Below, piece by piece: positions 23,683-31,729 of a DNA stretch of 34,637 bases. The translations under genes and the position numbers were made by a program. Numbering within the stretch: position 1 is the stretch's first letter; every line of letters begins with the position of its first letter. This DNA is from JAVJPJ01 sp040217295 (GTDB lineage: Bacteria; Pseudomonadota; Alphaproteobacteria; Rhodobacterales; Rhodobacteraceae). The notes under the pieces are model-generated. The model was not told the DNA's origin. It searched no databases and worked only from the letters and a program-made list of their open reading frames with translations. The DNA is taken from the NCBI GenBank assembly GCA_964460185.1, contig CAYWTM010000024.1, positions 1-34,637 on the forward strand, read 5' to 3'.

Positions 23683-24273
23683 TCAGAAGCGGAAGTTGAC
23701 CGATACCGACGCGGTCGTTGCGTCTGCTTCCAGCGTGCCCAGAGTGAAATCGTCGAAGTTGTGATACAGGAGTTCAGCGCCAAGGCTGACGTTGTCGGTC
23801 ATCATGACTTCGTAGCCCAGACCGGCGAAATAGCCGTTGCTGTCGCCGACGGCAGGGTTCGACGTCTGCGCCATGGCCCAACCGGCGGTGCCGTAAATCC
23901 AGTTCCGGCCAAGATCGACGCCGGCCCGCAACCCGACGCGAGTCACGGCATCAAGGGTGGTCACACCGCCGATGTCGATGTCGGCGGTATCATACTGCAG
24001 GCCGCCGCCCACGATGAAGTCGCCAAAGTCGTAGTCGTAATAGGCGCGCAAGCCCAACAGCACCCCGTCGCCATCAAGGGCGGGGCCGCTGGTCGACACG
24101 TCGCCATAGCCGAGTTGCACACCAACGGACGGGCCGGTCCAATCGGTGCCGATGGGGGCGGCGGCCACGATGGTCACCGGTTCGACGGCGGTTTCCGTCA
24201 CGCCACCCGCAAACGCGGGGACTGCCATTGCCGCGGTCAGGCCGGCGGCTACAATCAGGTTTGTTCTAATCAT
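23683..24273 (-). CDS. Small outer-membrane beta-barrel protein
   Basis: This 196-residue protein has a clear Sec signal peptide (MIRTNLIVAAGLTAAMAVPA, cut after AFA at residue 22). The mature part is a series of short amphipathic strands such as SVGVQLGYGDVST, GLRAYYDYDFGDFIVGGGLQ and VSLGAELLYHNFDDF. It ends VSVNFRF, and the terminal phenylalanine is the signal for insertion by the BAM complex. Size and strand count suggest an eight-stranded barrel of the OmpW/OmpA-barrel/porin-like class seen widely in Rhodobacteraceae; no enzymatic motif is visible. The ATG at 24273 has AGGAG eight bases upstream. The leader holds a stable inverted repeat at 24315-24337. Specific function is unknown. Confidence 0.85.
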   Translation of the reverse strand: MIRTNLIVAAGLTAAMAVPAFAGGVTETAVEPVTIVAAAPIGTDWTGPSVGVQLGYGDVSTSGPALDGDGVLLGLRAYYDYDFGDFIVGGGLQYDTADIDIGGVTTLDAVTRVGLRAGVDLGRNWIYGTAGWAMAQTSNPAVGDSNGYFAGLGYEVMMTDNVSLGAELLYHNFDDFTLGTLEADATTASVSVNFRF

Positions 24274-24314
24274 CTATTGAGCTCCTCGTTCGATGCTCTG
24301 GTCATTAAATTGTC

Positions 24315-24337
24315 AACGGCGTGCCTCTGTCGCCGTT
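24315..24337 (-). repeat. Inverted repeat in the leader of the outer membrane protein gene
   Basis: AACGGCG and CGCCGTT are perfect seven-base arms around a nine-base centre, about 42 bases upstream of the ATG. If within the transcript it would form a 5' stem-loop, a common stabilising feature of abundant outer membrane protein messages. It could instead be an operator. Confidence 0.4.
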
Positions 24338-24507
24338 CAACCCGCACCTATATCAAGAATGCTGCAGTTCAACTGATTCAGATCACACGAATGCGAGAGC
24401 AGGGCCCGGTATGCAGTGCCTTGCCGATGGCGCCCGCCCCCATAGGCCGGTCCTTGCTCATTCACCCGGCTTGTGCGTGAACCCGGCGACGGTTAAGCGC
24501 TTTTACC

Positions 24508-25563
24508 ATGGAATTTCTCGACCCCGCCCGTGTCGATGTACTGGCACCCAATTTCAAGAAACGCCTTTCCGGCGTCACCTCGACCGTCGTGCGGCTGGTC
24601 CCGATACAGGCGCGCAGCCTGTCGATCGCGGCGGTCGCGCCGAACCTGCCGGCCCACGTGCCGCAAGTGGCAATGAAGAGCCTTGTGACCATGCCGCGCC
24701 GGGGTCCGTCGGGGCGGCGTGTCTGGCACGCCAGGCGCAACTCCGAAATGCTGGCGGGCATCGCCCTGAAGCGTATCCTGGGCAAGGACCTGAAGCTGCT
24801 GTTCACGTCAGCCTCGCAGCGGCACCACACCGGATATTCGAAATGGCTGATCCAGCAGATGGATCACGTGATTTCGACCTCGAAAAAGACCGCGGCCTAC
24901 CTTGATCGTGCGTCCACCGTCATCCTGCACGGCATCGACACAGAGACGTTTTCACCGCCCTCTGACCGCGCGGCGTTGAAATCATCCATGGGGTTGCCGC
25001 CCGGCCCCCTGATCGGATGTTTCGGGCGCATCCGCGCACAGAAAGGCACCGGAGATTTTGTCGATGCCATGATCGAGATCCTTCCGGATTTCCCGGATGC
25101 CTGTGCCATCGTCATGGGCCGCGCAACGGATCAGCACCAGGCCTACGACCGGGGGCTGCGCGAAAAGGTTCTGGCCGCCTCGCTTGAGGAGCGGATCTTG
25201 TTCAAGCCCGAGGTGCCGGTGCACCGGATCGCGGACTGGTACCGAAGCCTGGATCTTTTCATCGCACCCCAGCGGTGGGAGGGGTTCGGCCTGACCCCGC
25301 TGGAGGCCATGGCCTGCGGTGTGCCGGTGGTGGCCACGCGCGTCGGCGCCTTCGAGGAACTGGTGGTGGACCGGTCGACCGGCACGCTGATCCCGGCGCA
25401 AGATGTGCCCGCCATGGTCGCGGCAACGCGCTACTACCTGGAAAACCCCGCCGAACGCATGTTCCAGGGCGAGGCGGCGCGCACCCATGTCGCAGCCGAT
25501 TTCCGAATCGAGGGCGAGGCCGAGGCCCTCAACGCGCTCTACCGGGAACTGCTGGCGAACTGA
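24508..25563 (+). CDS. Glycosyltransferase family 4, LpcC-like (LPS core)
   Basis: This GT-B fold glycosyltransferase has 351 residues and is predicted to act at the cytoplasmic face on lipopolysaccharide core or another glycolipid. The N-terminal half begins FLDPARVDVLAPNFKKRLSG and contains RHHTGYSKWLIQQMDHVIST. The donor-binding half has HGIDTETF, IGCFGRIRAQKGTGDFVDAM, and WEGFGLTPLEAMACGVPVVA with the EX7E pair. The pattern resembles the LpcC mannosyltransferase of alphaproteobacterial LPS core, though donor and acceptor are inferred. There is no clear Shine-Dalgarno before the ATG at 24508 (the preceding bases are AGCGCTTTTACC), so translation may be weak or the message leaderless. It is convergent with the pterin dehydratase gene. 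Confidence 0.87.
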   Translation: MEFLDPARVDVLAPNFKKRLSGVTSTVVRLVPIQARSLSIAAVAPNLPAHVPQVAMKSLVTMPRRGPSGRRVWHARRNSEMLAGIALKRILGKDLKLLFTSASQRHHTGYSKWLIQQMDHVISTSKKTAAYLDRASTVILHGIDTETFSPPSDRAALKSSMGLPPGPLIGCFGRIRAQKGTGDFVDAMIEILPDFPDACAIVMGRATDQHQAYDRGLREKVLAASLEERILFKPEVPVHRIADWYRSLDLFIAPQRWEGFGLTPLEAMACGVPVVATRVGAFEELVVDRSTGTLIPAQDVPAMVAATRYYLENPAERMFQGEAARTHVAADFRIEGEAEALNALYRELLAN

Positions 25564-25573
25564 CCGGCGTCAC

Positions 25574-25870
25574 CTAGTCCGCGATCCGGTCCATGATCCC
25601 CGCCAGCGTCACGTCCAGATCTGACAGGCCGTCGACGTCATGGGTGGTCAACACGACCTCTACCGTCTTGTAGACATTGGACCATTCGGGATGGTGGTTC
25701 AGCTTTTCGGCCTGGATCGCCACCTGTGTCATCCATCCAAAAGCCTGCGTGAAATCCCTGAACACGAAGGTCTTGGCGATGGCGTCCCGCCCGTCTTGCA
25801 GGGCCCATCCGGCCCTTGCCAGTCCCTCAAGCGCCGCGTCGCGTGCGGCCCCTTGCAGTTTGTTTGCCAT
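25574..25870 (-). CDS. phhB: Pterin-4a-carbinolamine dehydratase
   Basis: This is a 98-residue enzyme that dehydrates 4a-hydroxytetrahydrobiopterin, recycling the cofactor of aromatic amino acid hydroxylases. The active-site motif EKLNHHPEWSNVYKTVEVVL, ending in TTHD, is fully conserved, including the two catalytic histidines and the later histidine. Length and fold match the PCD/DCoH family. Its ATG overlaps the TAA of the upstream FemAB/GNAT-like gene, so the two are coupled. No phenylalanine hydroxylase gene is nearby, so the physiological partner is not evident. Many bacteria lacking the hydroxylase keep this protein, which may then serve in molybdopterin or other pterin metabolism. Confidence 0.94.
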   Translation of the reverse strand: MANKLQGAARDAALEGLARAGWALQDGRDAIAKTFVFRDFTQAFGWMTQVAIQAEKLNHHPEWSNVYKTVEVVLTTHDVDGLSDLDVTLAGIMDRIAD

Positions 25871-27060
25871 TATTCCTGTTCCTCCACCTGCGCTTTTCGG
25901 AAGGGTCCATATCCGGTCAGGACCTCGATTTCATCGTCGATGGCCTCGCGTTCGGCCTCCAGGTAGCGCGCGATCGCATCGGCAAAGCCCGCGTCCCTGA
26001 CCCAATGCAGGGAATGGGTCTGCACCGGCAGATAGCCGCGCGCCAGTTTGTGCGATCCCTGCGCACCTGCCTCGACCCGGCTCAGACCTTGGGCGATCGC
26101 GTAGTCGATGGCCTGATAGTAACACAATTCGAAATGCAGGCAGGCATGGTCCTCGATGCAGCCCCAGTAGCGGCCGTAAAGCACGTCGCGCCCGATGAAA
26201 TTCAGCGCCCCCGCGACCGGCTGCCCGTCGCGCAGGGCCAGCACCAGCAGCATGTCATCGCGCAACGTCTTGTGCGCGGCATCGAAAAAGGCCCGCGTCA
26301 GGTAGGGTTGCCCCCATTTCCGCGCCCCTGTGTCCTGGTAGAAAACCCAGAACGCATCCCAGTGTTCGGGCTGGATCTGATCGCCGGTCAGCGCAACGAT
26401 CTGACCGCCAAAGGCCTGGGCCTGCGCGCGTTCTCTGCGGATATTCTTGCGTTTGCGCGAGTTGAGCGACGCCAGGAAGGCGTTGAAATCGGCGTAGCCA
26501 TGATTTTCCCAGTGGAACTGCTGACTGATGCGCCGCATCAGGCCCATCTGATCGCCGGCATGCGCCTCTGTCTCGGTGCAAAAGGTGATGTGGATCGAGC
26601 TGACCTCGTTCTCGGCGGCCAGCTGCACCGCACCCTGGACCAGGGCCGCTTGCCCGATCTCTTCAAAGCCCGGCCGCGTCAGGAGCCGCCTGCCCGTCGC
26701 GGGCGTGAAGGGCACTGCCAGCTGCAACTTGGGATAGTATTGCCCCCCGGCCCGCTCGTAGGCATGGGCCCAGTTGTGGTCAAAGATGTATTCGCCCTGA
26801 CTGTGGGATTTTGCATAAAGCGGGGCTGTGGCGATGATCTGGCCATCGGCGCGGGCCACAAGGTAGCGCGGCTGCCATCCTGTCCCCACCCCGACAGATC
26901 GCGATGTTTCCAGCGCCAGCAGGAAACGATGCGTCGTGAAGGGGTCGGCCGGGCGGCCGCCATCGGCCGTTTCCGGGCAGGCGCAGGCATCCCAATCGGC
27001 GGCGTCGATCCGGGTCAGCGAGGTCAGGACCTCGATCTCGATGGGGTGGCTGCCGTCCAA
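25870..27060 (-). CDS. FemAB-like/GNAT-fold acyltransferase (DUF482 family)
   Basis: The 396-residue protein belongs to the peptidoglycan biosynthesis/recognition group of GNAT-fold proteins formerly called DUF482. Its features are DPFTTHRFLLALETSRSVG, YIFDHNWAHAYERAGGQYYP, KLQLAVPFTPATGRRLL, and a C-terminal half with YGRYWGCIEDHACLHFELCY and EAGAQGSHKLARGYLPVQTH. These match that family in order and spacing. The reaction is not established; an acyl- or aminoacyl-transfer role is inferred from fold. The start is TTG at 27060, with AGAGG six bases upstream and no suitable ATG nearby. It overlaps the pterin dehydratase gene by one base and follows the GDPD gene by 110 bases. Confidence 0.85.
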   Translation of the reverse strand: MDGSHPIEIEVLTSLTRIDAADWDACACPETADGGRPADPFTTHRFLLALETSRSVGVGTGWQPRYLVARADGQIIATAPLYAKSHSQGEYIFDHNWAHAYERAGGQYYPKLQLAVPFTPATGRRLLTRPGFEEIGQAALVQGAVQLAAENEVSSIHITFCTETEAHAGDQMGLMRRISQQFHWENHGYADFNAFLASLNSRKRKNIRRERAQAQAFGGQIVALTGDQIQPEHWDAFWVFYQDTGARKWGQPYLTRAFFDAAHKTLRDDMLLVLALRDGQPVAGALNFIGRDVLYGRYWGCIEDHACLHFELCYYQAIDYAIAQGLSRVEAGAQGSHKLARGYLPVQTHSLHWVRDAGFADAIARYLEAEREAIDDEIEVLTGYGPFRKAQVEEQE

Positions 27061-27170
27061 AATGCGCCTCTGGCTGGTCGCGGGTATCCGCTACAGATGG
27101 GGTATACGACCGGCACGTCAATCACGGCGGTCAAACTGTCGGCGCGGGCGCCCCTTGCCCGACGCCGGGC

Positions 27171-27938
27171 TTACCCCTCACGCCGGGGCATGTAGCCCTC
27201 GAAGGTGATTGTATCGGCCACGCGCCGCGCCTCGGTTTCGGTCTGCGGGTTTTTGATTGTCCAGCACAGGACGGGCACGCCCAGGCCTTTCAATTCAGCC
27301 ACCCTCGGGCTGCCGAGGTCTGTCCAGTCATGACTGATGAACCGGGCGCCGACCTGGCCGAAGGCCGCAATCGACCGCAGGATGGTGCACTGCTCGGGGG
27401 ACACCTGCGGCCACTGCGAGGGGATGAAGCCGCAAGTGGTCAGGCCGCGCGGAATGTGGGGGGCCGCATCCTTCAGGGCGGTGACCATGTGGGGATTGAA
27501 CGACATCACCGCCACCGGCCCATCATATCCGGCCAGATCGGCGGCCACGGCCTGTTCCAGGATCGGTTCCGCCGCGCCCAGGCCGCCCGACTGATCCTTT
27601 AGCTCGATCAACAGCGGCGCCTGCCCGGCCACGATGTCCAGGACCTGTGCCAGCGTCGGGATCGTATCGTCGGATCCCGTCAGCCGCACCTGCCCCAGGT
27701 CGGCGGCGTTGCGCGCACGCACCGGGCCCTGCAGCGCGGTCAGCCGGTCCAGCGTATCGTCATGGAACACCATCGCCACGCCATCGGCACTGAGCTGGAC
27801 ATCGATCTCGATCCCGTATCCGGCCTGCACCGCACGCCGGATGGCCGAAGGACTGTTTTCGATGATGCCCTGACCCACGTCATGCAATCCGCGATGGGCA
27901 AGCGGGGTTTCAAGGAAAATACGCGGCAACTCGGCCAT
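27171..27938 (-). CDS. Glycerophosphodiester phosphodiesterase
   Basis: This enzyme cleaves glycerophosphodiesters to glycerol-3-phosphate and an alcohol. The 255-residue TIM-barrel protein retains the metal and catalytic residues of the GDPD family: HRG at 15-17, EN at about 27, EIDVQLSADG with E44 and D46, FHDDTLDR with H59, and a late IELKD. There is no signal peptide, so it is cytoplasmic and may recycle phospholipid head-groups. The ATG at 27938 lies 15 bases after the RidA stop, so the two are likely co-transcribed. The C-terminal VLCWTIKNPQTE is the usual last strand of the barrel. Substrate preference cannot be read from sequence. Confidence 0.93.
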   Translation of the reverse strand: MAELPRIFLETPLAHRGLHDVGQGIIENSPSAIRRAVQAGYGIEIDVQLSADGVAMVFHDDTLDRLTALQGPVRARNAADLGQVRLTGSDDTIPTLAQVLDIVAGQAPLLIELKDQSGGLGAAEPILEQAVAADLAGYDGPVAVMSFNPHMVTALKDAAPHIPRGLTTCGFIPSQWPQVSPEQCTILRSIAAFGQVGARFISHDWTDLGSPRVAELKGLGVPVLCWTIKNPQTETEARRVADTITFEGYMPRREG

Positions 27939-27953
27939 GAAGGACGCTCCGGG

Positions 27954-28430
27954 TCAGGTCTCGATCTGGAAAATGCCTTCGACCTCGACCGCGGCACCAA
28001 AGGGCAGCGCGCCTGCGCTGACCGCGGACCGGCTATGCCGCCCGATATCGCCCAAGGCCTCGACCAGGAAATCGGACGCGCCGTTCACCACCTTGGGCTG
28101 ATCCCCGTAATCAGGCGTGGAATTGACAAAGCCGGTCAGTTTCACAACCCGCTTCAGCTTGCCCAGATCGCCGCCGCAGGCCGCCTTGACCTGCGCCAGC
28201 AGGTTGATGGCGCACAGACGGGCTGCCGCAGCGCCCTCGTCTGCGGTCATGGTCTCGCCCATTCGGCCTTTGACAAGGCTGCCGATCCCGGCTTCGGTCA
28301 TGGGCAGTTGGCCGGACACGAACACGAGATCGCCAGCGGTGACAAAGGGCACATAATTCGCAGCTGGCGCGGGCGGCGCGGTCAGGACCACCCCCATCTC
28401 GGCCAAGCGCGCGTCGATTTCTCCGGCCAT
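27954..28430 (-). CDS. RidA-family protein (reactive enamine/imine deaminase-like)
   Basis: This protein belongs to the RidA/YjgF/UK114 family, whose RidA members hydrolyse reactive 2-aminoacrylate and related enamines. Its 158 residues make it longer than the roughly 130-residue archetype, fitting the larger subgroup. FVSGQLPMTEAG and INLLAQVKAACGGDLGKLKR are typical. RHSRSAVSAGALPFGAAVEV contains the conserved arginine (about 134) of the active site. The ATG at 28430 follows a perfect AGGAGG at seven bases; the open frame upstream is not part of the family. It leads a four-gene run with the GDPD, FemAB-like and pterin dehydratase genes, and lies 83 bases after the secretion adaptor gene. 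Confidence 0.9.
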   Translation of the reverse strand: MAGEIDARLAEMGVVLTAPPAPAANYVPFVTAGDLVFVSGQLPMTEAGIGSLVKGRMGETMTADEGAAAARLCAINLLAQVKAACGGDLGKLKRVVKLTGFVNSTPDYGDQPKVVNGASDFLVEALGDIGRHSRSAVSAGALPFGAAVEVEGIFQIET

Positions 28431-28513
28431 CTTTCGGCCTCCTGTCATGGTTGGATTTCGGCCAGAGGCTAGCGGGCGGCGCGACAAAGGGAAAGAGGCG
28501 CAGCGGCCCGCCG

Positions 28514-29827
28514 TCAACTTTCGCGGAAGGCACGGTTGAAATAGGCCGTCAGCGGTTCCAAGAGATAACTCAAAGGGGTGCGGTCATCGGTTCTGATGAA
28601 GGCTTCGACCGGCATGCCGGGGACAAGCACCCGGTCTTCGAGGCGGGCGATTTCCCCTTCCTGAAGCACGATTTCCGCGCGGTAGAAACTGGCGCCGCTG
28701 GCGTCGTCGGTGAAGGCATCCGCAGACACCTGGCTGACCTGACCGATCAGTTCGGGCACCTCGCGCTGATCGAACGCGGGAAAGCGCAAGGACACTTCCT
28801 GACCGACAAAGACCTGGTCGACATTGATCGATTGCACCTGCGCGGTGATGATCAGCGGGCGGTCTTCGGGCACCAGGTAGGCAACCGGATCGGCGGCGCG
28901 CACCACCGATTGCGGCCCAAAGACCTGCAGGCCGATGATCCGCCCGGCAACGGGCGCGCGCAGATCCAGATCGGCCATCTGGCGGGCCATGTCATCGGAA
29001 CGCTCGCGCAGTTCCTCTTCCGCGATGCGGATCTCCCTAAGTTCACCGATGGCTTCCTCGCGGCGGGTATTCCGCACCTGGAGGATCGCCAGTTCGGTCT
29101 CGATCACCCGTTCGGCGGCTTCGGCCCTGCGCGCCTCCAGTTCCCCCAGCGATCCTTGCAGTTGCGCCGCGTCGCGTTGCAGCCGAAGGATCGGGTCGGA
29201 CTGGATCAGGCCACGATCCAGAAGGCCCTGCTGACGCACCAGGTCAGCCTCGACCAGCGCCAGTTGCGTGCGCAACGCGACCTCCTGGGCTTCGATCGCC
29301 GCGACCTGGGCTTCGATCTGGGTCACGCGGCCGCCCAATTGCTCGATCTCCTGGGCGATGCTTTCGGCGCGGGCGGCAAACAGGTTTTCCTGCCCCCGCA
29401 AGAGATCCGAAAGTTCCGCGTTCGTCGCCGATGCCTGCATCAGGGCATCGCTGAACACCACGACATCCGATCCGTCGCGTTCCGCCTCCAGCCGGGCGCG
29501 GCGCACGCGCAGTTCGAACAGGCGGCCCTCGGCCACCGTCCGTTCGGTCGCAAGCCGTTCGGGCGCCAAGCGTATCACGACCTGCCCCTGCGCGACACGG
29601 TCGCCTTCATCGACCAGCAGTTCGGACACAACGCCGCCTTCGGGATGCTGGATCGCCTGGCGGTTGCGATCGACCTCGATCCGGCCCGACGCCACGACCG
29701 CGCCGGCGATCTGGCTGGTCACGGCCCAACCGCCAAACCCCACCAGCAGCGTGATCATCGCCGCCAGCCCCAGCAACAGGGGGCCCCGCAGCGACCAGGC
29801 CTGCGCCGGATTGCCCCGCCGGCTCAT
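28514..29827 (-). CDS. HlyD-family type I secretion membrane-fusion protein
   Basis: This is the periplasmic adaptor linking a type I secretion ABC transporter to a TolC-like outer-membrane channel. The 437-residue protein has a short cytoplasmic start, one membrane segment (PLLLGLAAMITLLVGFGGWAV, about 16-36), and a first lipoyl half-motif (AIQHPEGGVVSELLVDEGDR). A long coiled-coil region follows over about residues 85-290, rich in E, R, Q and L. The second lipoyl half is LRAPVAGRIIGLQVFGPQSV, and the beta-barrel end includes RVLVPGMPVEAFIRTDDRTP. This is the HlyD/PrtE layout. The ATG overlaps the ABC transporter stop (ATGA). No TolC gene is in view. Confidence 0.94.
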   Translation of the reverse strand: MSRRGNPAQAWSLRGPLLLGLAAMITLLVGFGGWAVTSQIAGAVVASGRIEVDRNRQAIQHPEGGVVSELLVDEGDRVAQGQVVIRLAPERLATERTVAEGRLFELRVRRARLEAERDGSDVVVFSDALMQASATNAELSDLLRGQENLFAARAESIAQEIEQLGGRVTQIEAQVAAIEAQEVALRTQLALVEADLVRQQGLLDRGLIQSDPILRLQRDAAQLQGSLGELEARRAEAAERVIETELAILQVRNTRREEAIGELREIRIAEEELRERSDDMARQMADLDLRAPVAGRIIGLQVFGPQSVVRAADPVAYLVPEDRPLIITAQVQSINVDQVFVGQEVSLRFPAFDQREVPELIGQVSQVSADAFTDDASGASFYRAEIVLQEGEIARLEDRVLVPGMPVEAFIRTDDRTPLSYLLEPLTAYFNRAFRES

Positions 29828-31551
29828 TGCACGCCACCGGGTGCCGCGCGCGCGGTCTTCAGGTCGGCGTAGTTGGCCAGTGTTTTCTTCAGGACCTCGG
29901 CCGTTGGCCCGAACATCGTCGGGACACCGCCCTGCAACACCAGCAGACGGTCACATTCGCGGATCGCGCTTGGCCTGTGCGCCATGATCAGGACCGCGCG
30001 GCCTTCGCCCTTGATGTGCTGGATGGCCCGGTTCAGCGCGGCAGACCCATCGTTGTCGAGCGCCGAATTCGGTTCGTCCAGCACCAGCAGCACCGGATCG
30101 CCGTAAAGCGCGCGGGCCAGGCCAATGCGCTGGATCTGCCCGCCCGACAGCCGTGCGCCCAGGCTGGACACCCGCGTGTCATAGCCGCGCGGCAGATCCA
30201 GTATCATCTCGTGGGCCGCCGCCGCCTGTGCGGCACGCACCACGCGGGCGGTATCCACCTTGGGCGACAGGCGCGCGATGTTTTCGGCAATGGTGCCGTC
30301 GAACATGCTGACCGATTGCGGCAGGTAGCCGATATAGCCGCCCAGCGCATCGCTGTCGTATTGATCGAGCGTCGCGCCATCCAGTCGGATCTGCCCGGCT
30401 GCCGGCAGCCAGATCGACATGATCGCCCGCGCCAGGGTCGACTTGCCCGACCCCGACGGGCCGATCACCCCCACGGCCTGCCCCGGTTCGACCCGAAGGT
30501 TCACACCGCGCAGCGTCGGCACCCGCGATCCGGGCGGGGTGACGGTCAATTGGCTGATCTCGAGCCGGGCCTTGGGGCGGGGCAGCGGCATACGCGCCGG
30601 CACCTCGGGTTCGCTGGCCAGCAAGGCGCGCAAATTGCGCCAGCTCTGGCTGGCCTCGGCGATCGTGCCCCACTGCCCGATCGTCAACTCGATCGGCGCC
30701 AGCGCGCGCCCCAACAGGATCGACGCCGCGATCATGGCGCCGGCGCGCATTTCGCCCTGCAGCACGAGATAGGCCCCAAGCCCAAGGATCGCGGATTGCA
30801 AGAACAGGCGAAAGGTCCGGGTCATGGTGCTGAACCCGCCCACACGGTCCGAGGCGACCATCGCTTCGCCAAGGGCCACGCCGCGCTGACGGTGCCAGCG
30901 TTCGAACGCGGCGCCCTGCATCCCCAGGCTGCGGATCAGTTCGGCCTCGGCCTGCATCTCGCCGGCCATGCGCTCGGCCGATTGCGCCGCTGCGGCCGCC
31001 TCGGAAATCGGGCTGCGCGACAGGCGCTGATTCGCAAGCGTGATCAGGATCAGAACCAGGCCGCCACCGACCGCCATCCAGCCAAGCCATGGATGGAAAA
31101 TGAAGATTGCCCCGATGAACAACGGCGTCCACGGCAGATCGAAAAGCGCGAGGAACACGGGGGATGCGGTCAGTTTCTGCACATTCGCCAGGTCCCGCAG
31201 CCCGCTTTGCGGTTGCCCGGTGGTCTGCGCGTTGGACAACGAGGCGCGGAACACGCGCCTGTCGAAGGCGTCTTGCAGCCGCGCCCCGTAGCGGGACGCG
31301 ATCCGGGCGCGCACGTAGTCATGAATGCCCATCATCAGGAACAAGAAGGCAACCAGCGCGGTCAGCGCGATCAGCGTTTCCTCGGACCCTGAACCAAGAA
31401 CGCGTTCGTAGACCTGCAGCATGTAAAGCGGCCCGGTCAGCATGAGGGCGTTCACGATCATGCTGAAACCCGCGATGACCCACAAGATCCAAGCGCTCCG
31501 ACGCCGGAATGCCACCAGCTCGTCCGGTCTTGCCTGATTTCTGCGCGTCAT
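29824..31551 (-). CDS. Type I secretion ABC transporter, fused permease-ATPase (PrtD-like)
   Basis: This is an inner-membrane ATP-driven exporter that passes an unfolded protein substrate through the HlyD adaptor. Of 575 residues, the first 320 or so form a six-segment ABC exporter domain (VYERVLGSGSEETLIALTAL and GRALAPIELTIGQW are typical PrtD landmarks). The ATPase domain follows, with Walker A GPSGSGKST (about 364-372), signature LSGGQIQRIGLARALYG, Walker B VLLVLDEPNSALD and the switch histidine in LIMAHRPS. There is no N-terminal C39 peptidase, so substrates would have a C-terminal rather than leader-type signal. The start is ATG 31551; the frame opens further upstream at a TTG, but the extra part is unlike the family. 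No RTX substrate is visible in the window. Confidence 0.94.
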   Translation of the reverse strand: MTRRNQARPDELVAFRRRSAWILWVIAGFSMIVNALMLTGPLYMLQVYERVLGSGSEETLIALTALVAFLFLMMGIHDYVRARIASRYGARLQDAFDRRVFRASLSNAQTTGQPQSGLRDLANVQKLTASPVFLALFDLPWTPLFIGAIFIFHPWLGWMAVGGGLVLILITLANQRLSRSPISEAAAAAQSAERMAGEMQAEAELIRSLGMQGAAFERWHRQRGVALGEAMVASDRVGGFSTMTRTFRLFLQSAILGLGAYLVLQGEMRAGAMIAASILLGRALAPIELTIGQWGTIAEASQSWRNLRALLASEPEVPARMPLPRPKARLEISQLTVTPPGSRVPTLRGVNLRVEPGQAVGVIGPSGSGKSTLARAIMSIWLPAAGQIRLDGATLDQYDSDALGGYIGYLPQSVSMFDGTIAENIARLSPKVDTARVVRAAQAAAAHEMILDLPRGYDTRVSSLGARLSGGQIQRIGLARALYGDPVLLVLDEPNSALDNDGSAALNRAIQHIKGEGRAVLIMAHRPSAIRECDRLLVLQGGVPTMFGPTAEVLKKTLANYADLKTARAAPGGVQ

Positions 31552-31716
31552 CTCGGTATGTGCCCTCCGATCGGGCGGTCGACCCGGGCAGGTCTTGACT
31601 CTATATTGCCACACCACGTCTAACAAACGTAATACCACTCTGCAGGGATACCGCCAGATGCCTTTCAATTTGATTTCATTGTTCTAGGTATTTCCGCTCA
31701 TTGTTTTTTTGTATTC

Positions 31717-31722
31717 AGGGAA
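31717..31722 (+). promoter_or_regulatory. Ribosome binding site for a GTG start
   Basis: AGGGAA lies seven bases before the GTG at 31730 and decides the start of the MlaA-like lipoprotein over a TTG 21 bases upstream. The preceding AT-rich sequence (31660-31710) is the likely divergent promoter region for this gene and the type I exporter, but hexamers there are weak. Confidence 0.6.
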
Positions 31723-31729
31723 GCTGCCA

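Noticed and set aside
29827..31392. Long plus-strand open frame of 521 codons opposite the type I exporter
   Set aside because: Antisense shadow of a well-supported gene with low-complexity composition. The same applies to the long frames at 4557-6023 and 28451-29872.
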